64,000 nt of DNA, from the IMG/VR virus record IMGVR_UViG_3300020380_000001, positions 242,501 to 306,500 of that record, one strand, 5' to 3'. The notes under the pieces were generated by a model, which was not told the origin of the DNA, made no database searches, and saw only the letters and a list, made by a program, of their open reading frames with translations. This DNA is from a virus. Below, in pieces: positions 1 to 7,828 of this stretch (position 1 is the first letter of the stretch; every line of letters begins with the position of its first letter). The translations under genes and the position numbers were made by a program.

Positions 1-432
1 ATCACCGCCAGCCAAGCCGCACCCGATTTGCGGGTATGCGACTCGTATTGGTGGTAGACCGTTTGCTTCGCGTTCAGCGGCAGAGTCGCGTAAATCATTA
101 CCCAACTCTCTAAAGAAATCAACCAAAGCAGTGTAGTCGACAGGGCAGTCTTCAGGCGAAGTTCGCGGGGCGTACTGGGTGTAAGCATTAAGGACAACAA
201 ACTCGTGATCGTTTATCGTTAACACCGCAGACGAAAAGCTGCCTAGCTTAGAACGATCACCTTTTTTAGTCTGTTCTTTATCAGCTTGCGGCACTGCTTG
301 CCAGCCAGGTCGTCGTGCTATTTGCCCTGCTATACCGGAGCCCATCGCATGCAGACAATTACAGCCGTGAACCATAATGTCGAACTGCGCGTTCTCCATC
401 ATCTCGAGTAAATCACCTTTAACTTTTTTCAT
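1..432 (-). CDS. Macro-domain protein, C-terminus cut by window edge
   Basis: Reading minus from an ATG at 432, the frame stays open to the window edge (144 codons), so the 3' end is missing. Two hallmarks of the macro (ADP-ribose-binding) fold are visible: HGCNCLHAMGSGIA at residues 22-35 and PQIGCGLAGGD near residue 140. Macro proteins bind ADP-ribose, and some remove the phosphate of ADP-ribose-1''-phosphate or reverse ADP-ribosylation. AAGGTGAAGT just before the ATG supports this start, which overlaps the upstream gene by 14 bases, so the two are probably translationally coupled. The substrate is unknown. The cREC gene about 0.9 kb upstream in the same operon suggests a nucleotide or RNA-end processing theme (inference). 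Confidence 0.8.
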   Translation of the reverse strand, partial: MKKVKGDLLEMMENAQFDIMVHGCNCLHAMGSGIAGQIARRPGWQAVPQADKEQTKKGDRSKLGSFSSAVLTINDHEFVVLNAYTQYAPRTSPEDCPVDYTALVDFFRELGNDLRDSAAEREANGLPPIRVAYPQIGCGLAGGD

Positions 433-691
433 ACTTCACCTTTTCTAAGTACGCTTCGTACTCAATTTCATCTATATAGACAAATACACTGCCGTCTTGT
501 ACAGCAAGACCAAAGTCAGCCAAGTTGTCGGCTACACTATGTTGTAATTCGTCTCCGCCCCATATCAACGCAACTAAGTAGGCTTTAAACCACAAGAAGC
601 GTTCTTCGGAGTCGTTAATCCACAGCCATACAAAGGCTTCAGTAATACTGAGCTCGTCGTATTTCTTGACTGTCTGCGTCTTCTTACTCAT
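419..691 (-). CDS. Hypothetical acidic protein, 90 aa
   Basis: Small acidic protein of 90 residues rich in Trp, Glu and Tyr. I recognise no family. Its ATG overlaps the stop of the preceding gene (ATGA at 688-691), and its own end overlaps the macro gene by 14 bases. This tight packing is typical of a phage operon and supports it being real. No signal peptide or membrane segment is visible. Function unknown. Confidence 0.7.
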   Translation of the reverse strand: MSKKTQTVKKYDELSITEAFVWLWINDSEERFLWFKAYLVALIWGGDELQHSVADNLADFGLAVQDGSVFVYIDEIEYEAYLEKVKYEKS

Positions 692-1038
692 GGCACGTAC
701 ATTGTATCAACTGTAAACCCGCACTCGTTACTCAACGTGGCAAGAAACTCAACAAGCATAGGATCCAACAATTCATCAGCTGTGGCTGGCACAACCATTG
801 TTTCACCGCTAATTGTTTCTTCTTTGCCAAGGTAAACACCAACGATAAACGGCGGCTCACCGAAATGTCTCCCTTCAACTTTTAAGTCAGTAACGAACAA
901 ACGTTCGCCAGCGCACAAGTTGTGAGACAGGTATAAACTGATGGTGTTGCGGAGCTCAGACATGTTTGGTTTTATCTCAGTCACTTCACGCAAATACTCA
1001 GTTGAGTACTTATTCTTTTTAACAATTTTAGCTGACAT
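688..1038 (-). CDS. Hypothetical protein, 116 aa
   Basis: The frame is open from an ATG at 1083, but the internal ATG at 1038 is preceded by AAAGGGGAAAGC, a strong ribosome-binding site. I therefore place the start at 1038 (MSAKIVKKNKYSTEYLREV). No recognised domain. It overlaps the upstream gene by 11 bases and shares ATGA with the downstream one. Function unknown. Confidence 0.7.
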   Translation of the reverse strand: MSAKIVKKNKYSTEYLREVTEIKPNMSELRNTISLYLSHNLCAGERLFVTDLKVEGRHFGEPPFIVGVYLGKEETISGETMVVPATADELLDPMLVEFLATLSNECGFTVDTMYVP

Positions 1039-1342
1039 TGCTTTCCCCTTTGTAACGCCATACAACACGCGTATCGCGGTCATACACTGCGTCTTTTGTT
1101 TTTAAAACTACGTTATTACCATCACGCACAGCAACACCATCGGCAACTTCTCCAGAGCTAGAGATCACTTCAATCTCACTATCGTCTAAGGGAATTGCAA
1201 ATGGGAAGGTATCGTAGGCTGCGGTAAAAGAACTGATTGCTTGCATGGATCGCGCTCCGGTATAAAAATCACTGAATACGCGCCGACTTACGACGGCGTC
1301 GTAAACAAGTCGGTTAATTTGAGTTGATAAGTTGGTCTGCAT
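1028..1342 (-). CDS. Hypothetical protein, 104 aa
   Basis: No recognised family and no membrane segment. It overlaps the end of the cREC gene by 29 bases and the next gene by 11. The ATG at 1342 has no good ribosome-binding site, so the true start could be an internal TTG or translation may be coupled to the upstream gene. Probably part of the 1-1691 operon. Function unknown. Confidence 0.6.
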   Translation of the reverse strand: MQTNLSTQINRLVYDAVVSRRVFSDFYTGARSMQAISSFTAAYDTFPFAIPLDDSEIEVISSSGEVADGVAVRDGNNVVLKTKDAVYDRDTRVVWRYKGESNVS

Positions 1343-1691
1343 AGTTGCGGTAGTGCTCGTATGAAGCCTGCATGTTTTCAGCGCCGATGGGGTTCCTGGT
1401 ATGGATCATGATCGGCGGCAGTGTAAGATCAGCGGCAATATACTCTTCACACATGAATTTAAGACAGTCATGCCCAGTGCGCTCCACTGTACGGCCGTGC
1501 CCCTCTTTAAAATCCTGTATATCGTGGTCAAAGCTATAAACGCACTCTTCCTCTGACTGCACTACATCAAGAACAGCGTCTACGAATTCATCATACGTGC
1601 GCACTACTGTCCAATCAACGTCTTGCCATAATGAAACCCACACTACGTCAGCAACATTGCGTTCGTCGTCTAAGAATATGCCTTTACGCAT
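1314..1691 (-). CDS. Cyclic-phosphate-processing receiver-like (cREC) protein
   Basis: 125 residues with the pattern of the cREC family, a receiver-fold group tied to cyclic-phosphate or RNA-end processing rather than phosphorelay. Visible are LDDER at 7-11, SFDHDI at 53-58, TGHDCLKF at 72-79 and IHTRNPIGAENM at 96-107. The acidic pair after strand 1, the DHD motif and the terminal H-x-x-N-P-x-G-x-x-N motif fit that family. It opens the leftmost operon; an AAAAAGGATG ribosome-binding site and a host-like promoter lie upstream. The biochemical activity is family-based inference. Confidence 0.75.
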   Translation of the reverse strand: MRKGIFLDDERNVADVVWVSLWQDVDWTVVRTYDEFVDAVLDVVQSEEECVYSFDHDIQDFKEGHGRTVERTGHDCLKFMCEEYIAADLTLPPIMIHTRNPIGAENMQASYEHYRNYADQLINSN

Positions 1692-1720
1692 ATAATTTCA
1701 TCCTTTTTATACTTTTGTAT

Positions 1721-1748
1721 ATTGTAGCATCTAGGAAAAGTTTTACAA
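1721..1748 (-). promoter_or_regulatory. Host-type promoter for the cREC/macro operon
   Basis: On the minus strand TTGTAA (1743-1748) is followed after 16 bases by TACAAT (1721-1726), with an extended -10 TGC immediately before it. It lies about 30 bases upstream of the cREC start. Confidence 0.6.
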
Positions 1749-1797
1749 GTAGAAAACACAAATGAAAAACTTTTATTTTTACCTGAAGACGAAAGAT

Positions 1798-1822
1798 GAA
1801 AAAAGGGGCAGTGTGCCCCTTT
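1798..1822 (-). terminator. Intrinsic terminator after clpA
   Basis: The minus strand reads AAAGGGGCA, a 3-base loop, TGCCCCTTT, then a T run, directly after the clpA stop at 1826. Confidence 0.8.
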
Positions 1823-1825
1823 CAA

Positions 1826-4081
1826 TTATTCTGCGCTGGCTTCTTCTTGCTTGGCGCGCTGTGCTTTGCGATCTAGCGTTACGTTAACCACTAGTTCGTT
1901 ATTAGCAACTTCTAAACGTACAATGCCACCTTCAGTCAACTTACCATACAAGACTTCCTTAGCAATTGGCTTGCGGACCGCAGTCTTAAACAAGCGCTTA
2001 AGAGGACGGGCTCCGTACTTGTCGTCAATCCCGTTGTCACGCAACCAACGCGTAGCGTCAGGTGTTACGGATACTTGGATATTCTTAGTACTCAAGTCTT
2101 GATTTAACTCAGTAATGTACGTCTTGAGGATTCGGTTAATACTAACCTCGTCAAGCGGTGCAAACACATGAACATCATCAACACGGTTAATCAGTTCCGG
2201 CTTAAAGAAGCGTTTCACTTCCGCGTCAATTTCCGATGCCATGTTTGCGCTGCCAGCTGCAAAGCCTATACGACTGCCGCTCGCTTTTGCTGCGCCAGGG
2301 TTACCAGTATAAAAGATAACGGTATTGGAGAAGTCTGCGGCTACGCCTGACGACGACGTAAGTTTGCCGTGATCGTGTATCTGTAAGAATAAATCATATA
2401 CGCTTCGGTGCGCTTTTTCAGATTCATCCATCAGTATTACACAAACTGGGTTTTCAGATACTTCCGTAACCAACTTACCATTCTTATAACGACCTTCACC
2501 GTGACCCTTGTAGCCAGGAGGTGCGCCAATCAGTAACGCGTCTGAGTGCTCAGCTGAATACTCACTCATATCATAGCGCAGTAACGGCACGCCCCATTCT
2601 TCCGCAAGTACTTTCACCAAGTGTGTTTTACCAGTACCTGTGATACCAGCAATAATACCACCGTAAATAGGACCTTCGGAATTGTCAAGCCCAGCTTTGC
2701 GCGTTTCAATAGCTTCAACTACCGTGTCAATAACATCGTCGTGTCCAAACACACGATCCTTAATACGGGCAGCAAGCGTCGACATACTGTCGCTGTCGTT
2801 CGCTGTTAAGTCTTTTTCAGGAATGCCGGTAGTCAAACTTAGTGCGCGTGTGATGTTTTCATCGTTTACTTCGTCTTGTCCTTTAATCTTAGCGTTAATC
2901 ATCGCTAAATCAAGTAGGTCAAAACTTCTGTCCGGGTTGTGCTTTTGCTGCACATATTTGGTAGCCAAATCAACCAGTTTCGGTAAGTCTGCCATATTAA
3001 ACGACACGTTATGGAAGTCTTCGTACGAGAACAGGCTCTGTGCAAGTATACGCACAGTTTCATCACGCGATGGTTCAGGCACATCAACTAACGCAAAGCG
3101 GCGCACAAGTGCTCTATCACTTTCAATTTGTTCGTAATACTCAGCGTTAGTAGTAGCGCCGATTACTTTAATTTCACCGTTTGCTAGTTTAGGCTTAAGC
3201 ATGTTGCCCAAGTCAAGCGCTGAATCTTTAGTTTGTCCAGCTGACATTGCGGAGTGCATCTCGTCAATAAACAAGATAACTTTGTCCTTAGAACACAGCT
3301 CGTCAATAATTGACTTAATACGTTCTTCAGCATCACCGCGGAACTTAGTACCTGCCATCAGGGCAGCAACATCAAGTGAATAAATTTCGTAGTCTTTTAG
3401 TGAATCCGGGATTTCGCCGTCTACAATTCGTTTAGCTAGGCCTTCAACAATTGCTGTTTTACCAACACCGGCTTCACCTGTCAAAATTGCGTTTGACTTT
3501 TTGCGGCGTCCCAGTACATGTACTAGTTGATCAATAACATCGTCGCGCCCAACAAGCGGATCAATTTTCTCAGCTTGTTCGGTTAAGTTTACACAGTATG
3601 TGCCTAAAGGATCAGTTACGTTTGAACCAGTACCAGCGCCAGATTGAAGAGCAGGCTCTAGGATTTCTAAAATCTTTTCACGTGTAATGCCGTGCTTTTT
3701 AAGATATGCTGCCGAGTGCGAGCGCTCTTCGGTAACCATCATTAATACTAGCGACACAAGTGTCAAATCAGAATTGCCTGAAATTGCGTCTTGTGCTGAT
3801 GCACGACGGATAAGTTCAATTAAGCGCTTGGATTCTTTGGGTTCAATGTCAGTGCCAGTCCATGGTGAACGTAGCGACTCACTTGACAAATAAGTTTCAA
3901 CATCAGTGATAAGGCCGTTAAGCGTGCCTTTACAGCGCGTAACTAAATCAGTGAATGTTTTTTCTTGTGTAAGGGATAAGAGCAAATGCTCGGTAAGTAG
4001 GTATTCGTGATAGCGGCTAACCGCCTCGTTTGTAGCGCGTTCCATAACACGCTTGATGAACTGTAAGTCTTTATCAGCCAT
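1826..4081 (-). CDS. clpA: ClpA-type AAA+ unfoldase
   Basis: 751 residues, the size of ClpA and without the long middle domain of ClpB. An N-terminal Clp repeat domain (about 1-145) is followed by two AAA+ modules: Walker A GEAGVGKT at 202-209 with Walker B VILFIDE near 268-274, and Walker A GITGTGKT at 479-486 with Walker [12 protein letters not shown] near 548. RIGF at 604-607 occupies the ClpP-docking loop (IGF/IGL) position, so this is built to work with a ClpP peptidase. A sensor-2 GARPLKR is present. One oddity is the D2 pore loop, GYKG instead of the usual GYVG. Separate genes for ClpP (14271) and ClpS (16910) are in the same window. It probably unfolds tagged or N-degron substrates for degradation. 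Confidence 0.95.
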   Translation of the reverse strand: MADKDLQFIKRVMERATNEAVSRYHEYLLTEHLLLSLTQEKTFTDLVTRCKGTLNGLITDVETYLSSESLRSPWTGTDIEPKESKRLIELIRRASAQDAISGNSDLTLVSLVLMMVTEERSHSAAYLKKHGITREKILEILEPALQSGAGTGSNVTDPLGTYCVNLTEQAEKIDPLVGRDDVIDQLVHVLGRRKKSNAILTGEAGVGKTAIVEGLAKRIVDGEIPDSLKDYEIYSLDVAALMAGTKFRGDAEERIKSIIDELCSKDKVILFIDEMHSAMSAGQTKDSALDLGNMLKPKLANGEIKVIGATTNAEYYEQIESDRALVRRFALVDVPEPSRDETVRILAQSLFSYEDFHNVSFNMADLPKLVDLATKYVQQKHNPDRSFDLLDLAMINAKIKGQDEVNDENITRALSLTTGIPEKDLTANDSDSMSTLAARIKDRVFGHDDVIDTVVEAIETRKAGLDNSEGPIYGGIIAGITGTGKTHLVKVLAEEWGVPLLRYDMSEYSAEHSDALLIGAPPGYKGHGEGRYKNGKLVTEVSENPVCVILMDESEKAHRSVYDLFLQIHDHGKLTSSSGVAADFSNTVIFYTGNPGAAKASGSRIGFAAGSANMASEIDAEVKRFFKPELINRVDDVHVFAPLDEVSINRILKTYITELNQDLSTKNIQVSVTPDATRWLRDNGIDDKYGARPLKRLFKTAVRKPIAKEVLYGKLTEGGIVRLEVANNELVVNVTLDRKAQRAKQEEASAE

Positions 4082-4103
4082 ATTTTGCTCCTTGTGTTTA
4101 AAC

Positions 4104-4110
4104 TATTTAT
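4104..4110 (-). promoter_or_regulatory. Possible late promoter box before clpA
   Basis: ATAAATA on the minus strand, 23-29 bases before the clpA ATG, overlapping the end of the upstream gene. It fits the TAAATA late-box pattern but is weaker than the others. Confidence 0.35.
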
Positions 4111-4496
4111 TCACCCGATTGCGAATTATTCTGTATTTGTTGCTCATATGCTTTTATCACAGCTTGCTGGTCCTTAATATAACGTAATAAGTCAGCGGTG
4201 TTATACGACAGATTTTCATAGTCCTTTGCGCTTAACACAAAGTACGCTTGATCGTCAGTCATATTGTCAGTTAAGTCAACCATAATAGCCCGGTTGGCAA
4301 CTCTGAATTCGACTGCGGCCATATTAACTGGCTCAGGTCTGCCGAACGTGCCATATATAGGGCATATAGCGTCACTGACGTCCACAGTCTGCGTCTGTTC
4401 CTCATCCGTTAAAGTACAAGCCGGCGTCGTAAGAATAATTCCTACGGTTATACCGAGCACGATAATAGACTTCACACCGTTATTCAGTTTCTTCAT
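4107..4496 (-). CDS. Putative outer-membrane spanin-like lipoprotein
   Basis: 129 residues with a basic N-terminus, a hydrophobic stretch (about 9-25) and TTPAC at the end of that stretch, an imperfect lipobox that could be cleaved before Cys. The start lies inside the 3' end of the coiled-coil membrane protein gene (17-base overlap), the arrangement seen for i-spanin/o-spanin pairs. The C-terminal third is helical and Gln-rich. I see no classical Rz1 proline-rich sequence, so the o-spanin call rests mainly on context. It could be another small lipoprotein. Confidence 0.5.
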   Translation of the reverse strand: MKKLNNGVKSIIVLGITVGIILTTPACTLTDEEQTQTVDVSDAICPIYGTFGRPEPVNMAAVEFRVANRAIMVDLTDNMTDDQAYFVLSAKDYENLSYNTADLLRYIKDQQAVIKAYEQQIQNNSQSGE

Positions 4497-4929
4497 CGAT
4501 TTTAGTCACTTCTTCAATGTCAGTACCCAGCTTAGCTATGGCTCGATTTACTCGAGTTTCTATTAAGCCCGGCTTTTTGCTGGCTAGATATTCAAGGTCA
4601 TGTTTGCGCAACACGTCTTTGATCTTATTCTGTTCAGCTACGTTTTCGTTATACATCTCACGTAGCTCAGAATGTTGTTTCAACAGTTGCTCAACTTTGG
4701 ATGCCTGAATCTCAAGCCGTTTGACTAAGTTTTCGTTCTTATTTGTAACATTAGTGACTTCGGTTGTCAAGGTATTAACTTCTTTTTGTAACTCAGTGTT
4801 ATCTTCAATTACAGAAGTTAAGTACGAATAGCCAAGGTACACGGCAAACAGAACACCCGCAAAGGCGGCAAGTACGGCTATTGTACCCCAAGTCTTTTTA
4901 GATCCTAATGCGGCGAGTCCTGCTAACAT
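4480..4929 (-). CDS. Inner-membrane spanin-like protein (Rz type)
   Basis: 149 residues with one N-terminal transmembrane segment (about 14-38), then a long coiled coil (about 40-110) and a C-terminal segment with KKPGLIETRVNRA. This layout (membrane anchor, periplasmic coiled coil, KPGLIE-type tail) is common in phage i-spanin-like proteins of T4-related marine phages. It is followed by an overlapping putative lipoprotein gene. The likely role is joining inner and outer membranes at lysis. No endolysin or holin is obvious next to it. Confidence 0.6.
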   Translation of the reverse strand: MLAGLAALGSKKTWGTIAVLAAFAGVLFAVYLGYSYLTSVIEDNTELQKEVNTLTTEVTNVTNKNENLVKRLEIQASKVEQLLKQHSELREMYNENVAEQNKIKDVLRKHDLEYLASKKPGLIETRVNRAIAKLGTDIEEVTKIDEETE

Positions 4930-4930
4930 G

Positions 4931-5665
4931 TTATCCGTTCCTTGTTACTTTAAGACAGTGGTTGTCATCATTAACCACTAATATATGTGAATCACTAGTA
5001 CCGAATACAGAGTAACTGGCACCTAGCGAGCGCTCTAAGAATACTATATCAGTGCCGCTTGAAAACGGCGATACTTGACTATGAAAGCCTTTAAAGTCGC
5101 CTTCGTCAACAACACGATAAGAACTACCTTCCAACGAGAATGTAGACTTCTGCGTATCTGTGCGACTTGCGGCTTTAGCAAGAAACTTGGCTATTGCATC
5201 TTGTCCTTTATTGGCCAAGTACTTTTTGTGAGTCATGTACTTCTTAGGATCAAGAGGCAAGTCAGCATGCGGGCAGCCTGCGCGGTAACGCTTAACTTCA
5301 CCTGTCATATAAAACCTAAGACTCCATTTCATCTTATCAGTCATATTTTCAATGTCAGCGATCATCTCGTCAAAGTTTTTCCAAAAGTCACGATCACGTC
5401 TATATTCAACGTGCACTTTCCACATGTTGTTGGTATCGCTAAGCTCAGTGAACTCTGTATCAATCGTATCATACGGTGACATTTCAATAAACATAGCAAA
5501 GTCACGAGCGGCAGCTTCGTCTATTACATTAAACGTCACTACTACCACTTCTTCAGGTGTCCCCGACTTAGGCTTAAAGAAATCAACTAGAATGATCGGA
5601 TCAACCATGTGCTCTAGTTGATGGCGTCTAAACCTTTCGTTTAACTGTCTTTTATTACGCTTCAT
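4931..5665 (-). CDS. Hypothetical protein, 244 aa
   Basis: The open frame extends far into the upstream gene, but the ATG at 5665 (MKRNKRQLNERF) has GAAGG five bases upstream and overlaps the previous gene by only 11 bases, so I use it; an ATG at 5677 is possible. The N-terminus is basic, followed by a mixed alpha/beta region with many aromatic residues. No recognised family. It lies between an acidic unknown and the spanin-like pair. Confidence 0.65.
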   Translation of the reverse strand: MKRNKRQLNERFRRHQLEHMVDPIILVDFFKPKSGTPEEVVVVTFNVIDEAAARDFAMFIEMSPYDTIDTEFTELSDTNNMWKVHVEYRRDRDFWKNFDEMIADIENMTDKMKWSLRFYMTGEVKRYRAGCPHADLPLDPKKYMTHKKYLANKGQDAIAKFLAKAASRTDTQKSTFSLEGSSYRVVDEGDFKGFHSQVSPFSSGTDIVFLERSLGASYSVFGTSDSHILVVNDDNHCLKVTRNG

Positions 5666-6200
5666 CGTCGCCTTCATCCTGGTTTGTTTCTGGGGCATCA
5701 TCTGTGTCGTCTCCACCAAATATGTCGTCACTATCGTCGATTTTCTCATCTCGATAATCAACCCCGCTTAGCGCGGTAGACAGATTCAAGTAATCAGTAA
5801 TGTTGCTTGCAATTAGACGTTTGGGGAATTTCAAATCAACTACTGAAACACGGTAAAGCTCGCTTTTAATTGGCGCGGTTGGATTATCGTCGAACTCTTC
5901 AGCAGTCGGTACGCCTGTCATATTGAAAGCTTCGTTACGCAGGGTATACTTAATACCGAACTTCTCTAAGCGCGGCAAGCCTTTTACATCAGGTGGTCTG
6001 GACTTGGGGTACATGATAGACACGTCAACCCAGTACTCTGTGATATCAGGCCCTGCTATAATTTCGCCTTCTTCCCAGTTCTCATATGCATAGACGCCGG
6101 TCTCGCCAAGGATACTCTCGCACTCTAGCAAGTAATCCATAGCAGTAATGTCGCCCATAATATACTGGTAGTTTTGTTGTAATGAATCAAATTCTATCAT
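5655..6200 (-). CDS. Hypothetical protein with acidic tail, 181 aa
   Basis: No recognised family. The last 35 residues are strongly acidic and probably disordered. The first 145 look globular (YWVDVSIMYPKSRPP, LYRVSVVDLKFPKR). It is the first gene after a late-type box (CTAAATA at 6221-6227), so it probably leads a late operon running through the spanin-like genes to clpA. Confidence 0.65.
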   Translation of the reverse strand: MIEFDSLQQNYQYIMGDITAMDYLLECESILGETGVYAYENWEEGEIIAGPDITEYWVDVSIMYPKSRPPDVKGLPRLEKFGIKYTLRNEAFNMTGVPTAEEFDDNPTAPIKSELYRVSVVDLKFPKRLIASNITDYLNLSTALSGVDYRDEKIDDSDDIFGGDDTDDAPETNQDEGDDEA

Positions 6201-6220
6201 TATATCGCCTGTTTAGTCTT

Positions 6221-6227
6221 TACCATA
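6221..6227 (-). promoter_or_regulatory. Late promoter box
   Basis: CTAAATA on the minus strand within GTACTAAATATGG, 21-27 bases upstream of the start at 6200, with no matching -35. It belongs to the recurring gp55-type box set described in the findings. Confidence 0.55.
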
Positions 6228-6280
6228 TTTAGTACTTGGGCAATTGTAATGAAAGATTAATCTACAAATTGAATTCTGGC

Positions 6281-6310
6281 CGTAAATACTTTTGAACACT
6301 ACGGTGTTCA
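6281..6310 (+). promoter_or_regulatory. Late-type box plus leader hairpin before phoH
   Basis: CGTAAATA at 6281-6288 is followed by a perfect 7-bp hairpin with a TACG loop, TGAACAC-TACG-GTGTTCA at 6293-6310. It lies about 115 bases before phoH, so the transcript would carry a stable UACG-capped stem near its 5' end. The rest of 6201-6425 shows nothing else clear. Confidence 0.4.
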
Positions 6311-6425
6311 CGGAACCCCGGATGATAGTAAATTCATATACTTACAATCCATGCAACACGCCAAAGACTCTTGTTACTAGAACGAAGGGTCACCACTTCT
6401 TTAACCCTAATAAAGGAACTATTTT

Positions 6426-7181
6426 ATGGCAAAACAGGCTAAGTACGACCAGAATTCAACCAAGCACGGTAAACATAACCAAAAAGCAACTGTTTACGAT
6501 ATAAACTCACTTACTAAGAAGAGCCCGCCGTCTACTAAAGACGTGCGCCCGATTCCTAGAAACGTTGCTCAGGAAGAATACGTACAATACCTCAATAACG
6601 AAAGCGTTCGTTTAGTTTTCGGCACAGGGCCTGCAGGTACCGGTAAAACACTACTGGCTACACTGAAGGCAATTCAACTATTTTTAGAAGGCCATGTTAG
6701 TAAAATTATCATTACTCGTCCCGCAGTAGCAGTAGACGGAGAATCGCACGGATTTCTACCCGGTGACATATTCGCTAAGCTAGAGCCATGGACAAAACCT
6801 ATCCTGGATGTATTTTTAAAGTTCTTTTCACATTCCCAGATAGCAGATATGATCGACACCGATATGTTAGAAATTTGCCCGCTTGGTTTCATGCGCGGCA
6901 GAACATTCGATAATGCGGTGCTTTTACTTGACGAAGCACAAAACTCAACTGACGTACAGATGAAAATGTTCTTAACCCGTATAGGCACCGGCACGCGTGC
7001 ATTTATTACTGGTGACTTAGAACAAAGTGACCGAGAAAAAGGCATCAACGGCTTAGAGGACTTTGCCCGTCGAGCTAATGACCGTGCGCCGGACAGTATC
7101 AAGTTCGTTAATTTCCAACGCAAAGATGTGGAGCGTGATGCGATTGTAGAGACTGTATTGGCACTTTACGAAGACGAATAA
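6426..7181 (+). CDS. phoH: PhoH-like ATPase
   Basis: 251 residues. Walker A GPAGTGKT at 68-75, ITRPAV near 96-101, Walker B LLLDEAQN near 167-173 and TGDLEQ near 195-200 match the PhoH family, a single-domain RNA/NTP-binding ATPase common in marine and T4-like phages. The first 45 residues are polar and probably flexible. A clear AAAGGAAC ribosome-binding site precedes the ATG. It is transcribed opposite to its neighbours and ends at a bidirectional terminator. The cellular role of phage PhoH is not settled. Confidence 0.92.
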   Translation: MAKQAKYDQNSTKHGKHNQKATVYDINSLTKKSPPSTKDVRPIPRNVAQEEYVQYLNNESVRLVFGTGPAGTGKTLLATLKAIQLFLEGHVSKIIITRPAVAVDGESHGFLPGDIFAKLEPWTKPILDVFLKFFSHSQIADMIDTDMLEICPLGFMRGRTFDNAVLLLDEAQNSTDVQMKMFLTRIGTGTRAFITGDLEQSDREKGINGLEDFARRANDRAPDSIKFVNFQRKDVERDAIVETVLALYEDE

Positions 7182-7190
7182 GGTGATATG

Positions 7191-7217
7191 AAAAAGCCGC
7201 TTAAACGCGGCTTTTTT
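7191..7217. terminator. Bidirectional terminator between convergent genes
   Basis: AAAAAGCCGC, 6-base loop, GCGGCTTTTT. It lies between the phoH stop (7181, plus) and the end of the HAD gene (7232, minus) and has a T run on either strand. Confidence 0.9.
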
Positions 7218-7231
7218 GTCTTTGGATTTTA

Positions 7232-7828
7232 TTATGCTGCGTCTACTGTCTCAATCACATCAGACCAGCTATTAACAACCGGAAACTTGTCTACTTCTAC
7301 GCCGCTGTTATACTCTTGGTAAAAGTTTAAAACTTTTAAACCATACTCGTGCGCTGCTAGTGCATGTTTTAGGTGATCTTCTACGTAAAACAACCCGGTG
7401 TCTTTATAATGATCAAACGCTTCTTCTTTGTGGTGGTGAATGTCCACAGCCCAAAGCTTGTCAAAATCAAAAGCGGCTGCACCAAATACCGCAGTAAGGT
7501 TATCGATACGATGTTGACGTGTTTCAGGCGATGTACCCATTAACGTAATAGGCACAAGCGTATAGCCGCGTTTTACTAACTCGCGGACACCTTCTACAGC
7601 GTCCAAATGCGGTTTTAGTTGTGCGAACTTATCACTGCCGTTAAACTCTTTAATGAGCGCTATGGCGTCCTGAATAGTATCTACACCTTCGAAACGTTCG
7701 TTCACGTTATAAAGGTGATCAGTATTTGGGATGGGCGTGTAGCCTTTTTCAACCATCCATTCTGTAAAGCCGCCAAACCAGTCAAGTAGGCATCCATCAA
7801 CATCTGTTAAAAATAGTTTTTTACTCAT
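7232..7828 (-). CDS. HAD-superfamily phosphatase (nucleotidase-like)
   Basis: 198 residues. HAD motif I is FLTDVDGCLLDWF near the N-terminus, motif II is likely VPITLMGTS around residue 92-100, and the late acidic motif is FYVEDHLKHALAA near 147. The size and pattern resemble phage 5'(3')-deoxyribonucleotidases or small HAD phosphatases. Neighbouring dCMP deaminase and MazG genes suggest a nucleotide-pool role, but the substrate cannot be read from sequence. It overlaps the upstream gene by 8 bases. Confidence 0.85.
   Translation of the reverse strand: MSKKLFLTDVDGCLLDWFGGFTEWMVEKGYTPIPNTDHLYNVNERFEGVDTIQDAIALIKEFNGSDKFAQLKPHLDAVEGVRELVKRGYTLVPITLMGTSPETRQHRIDNLTAVFGAAAFDFDKLWAVDIHHHKEEAFDHYKDTGLFYVEDHLKHALAAHEYGLKVLNFYQEYNSGVEVDKFPVVNSWSDVIETVDAA

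Noticed and set aside
2168-3383. Several plus-strand open frames opposite clpA
   Set aside because: They lie antisense to a gene with clear AAA+ motifs and have no ribosome-binding sites or recognisable sequence.
6292-6504. 70-residue plus-strand frame before phoH
   Set aside because: It overlaps phoH out of frame and has no ribosome-binding site.
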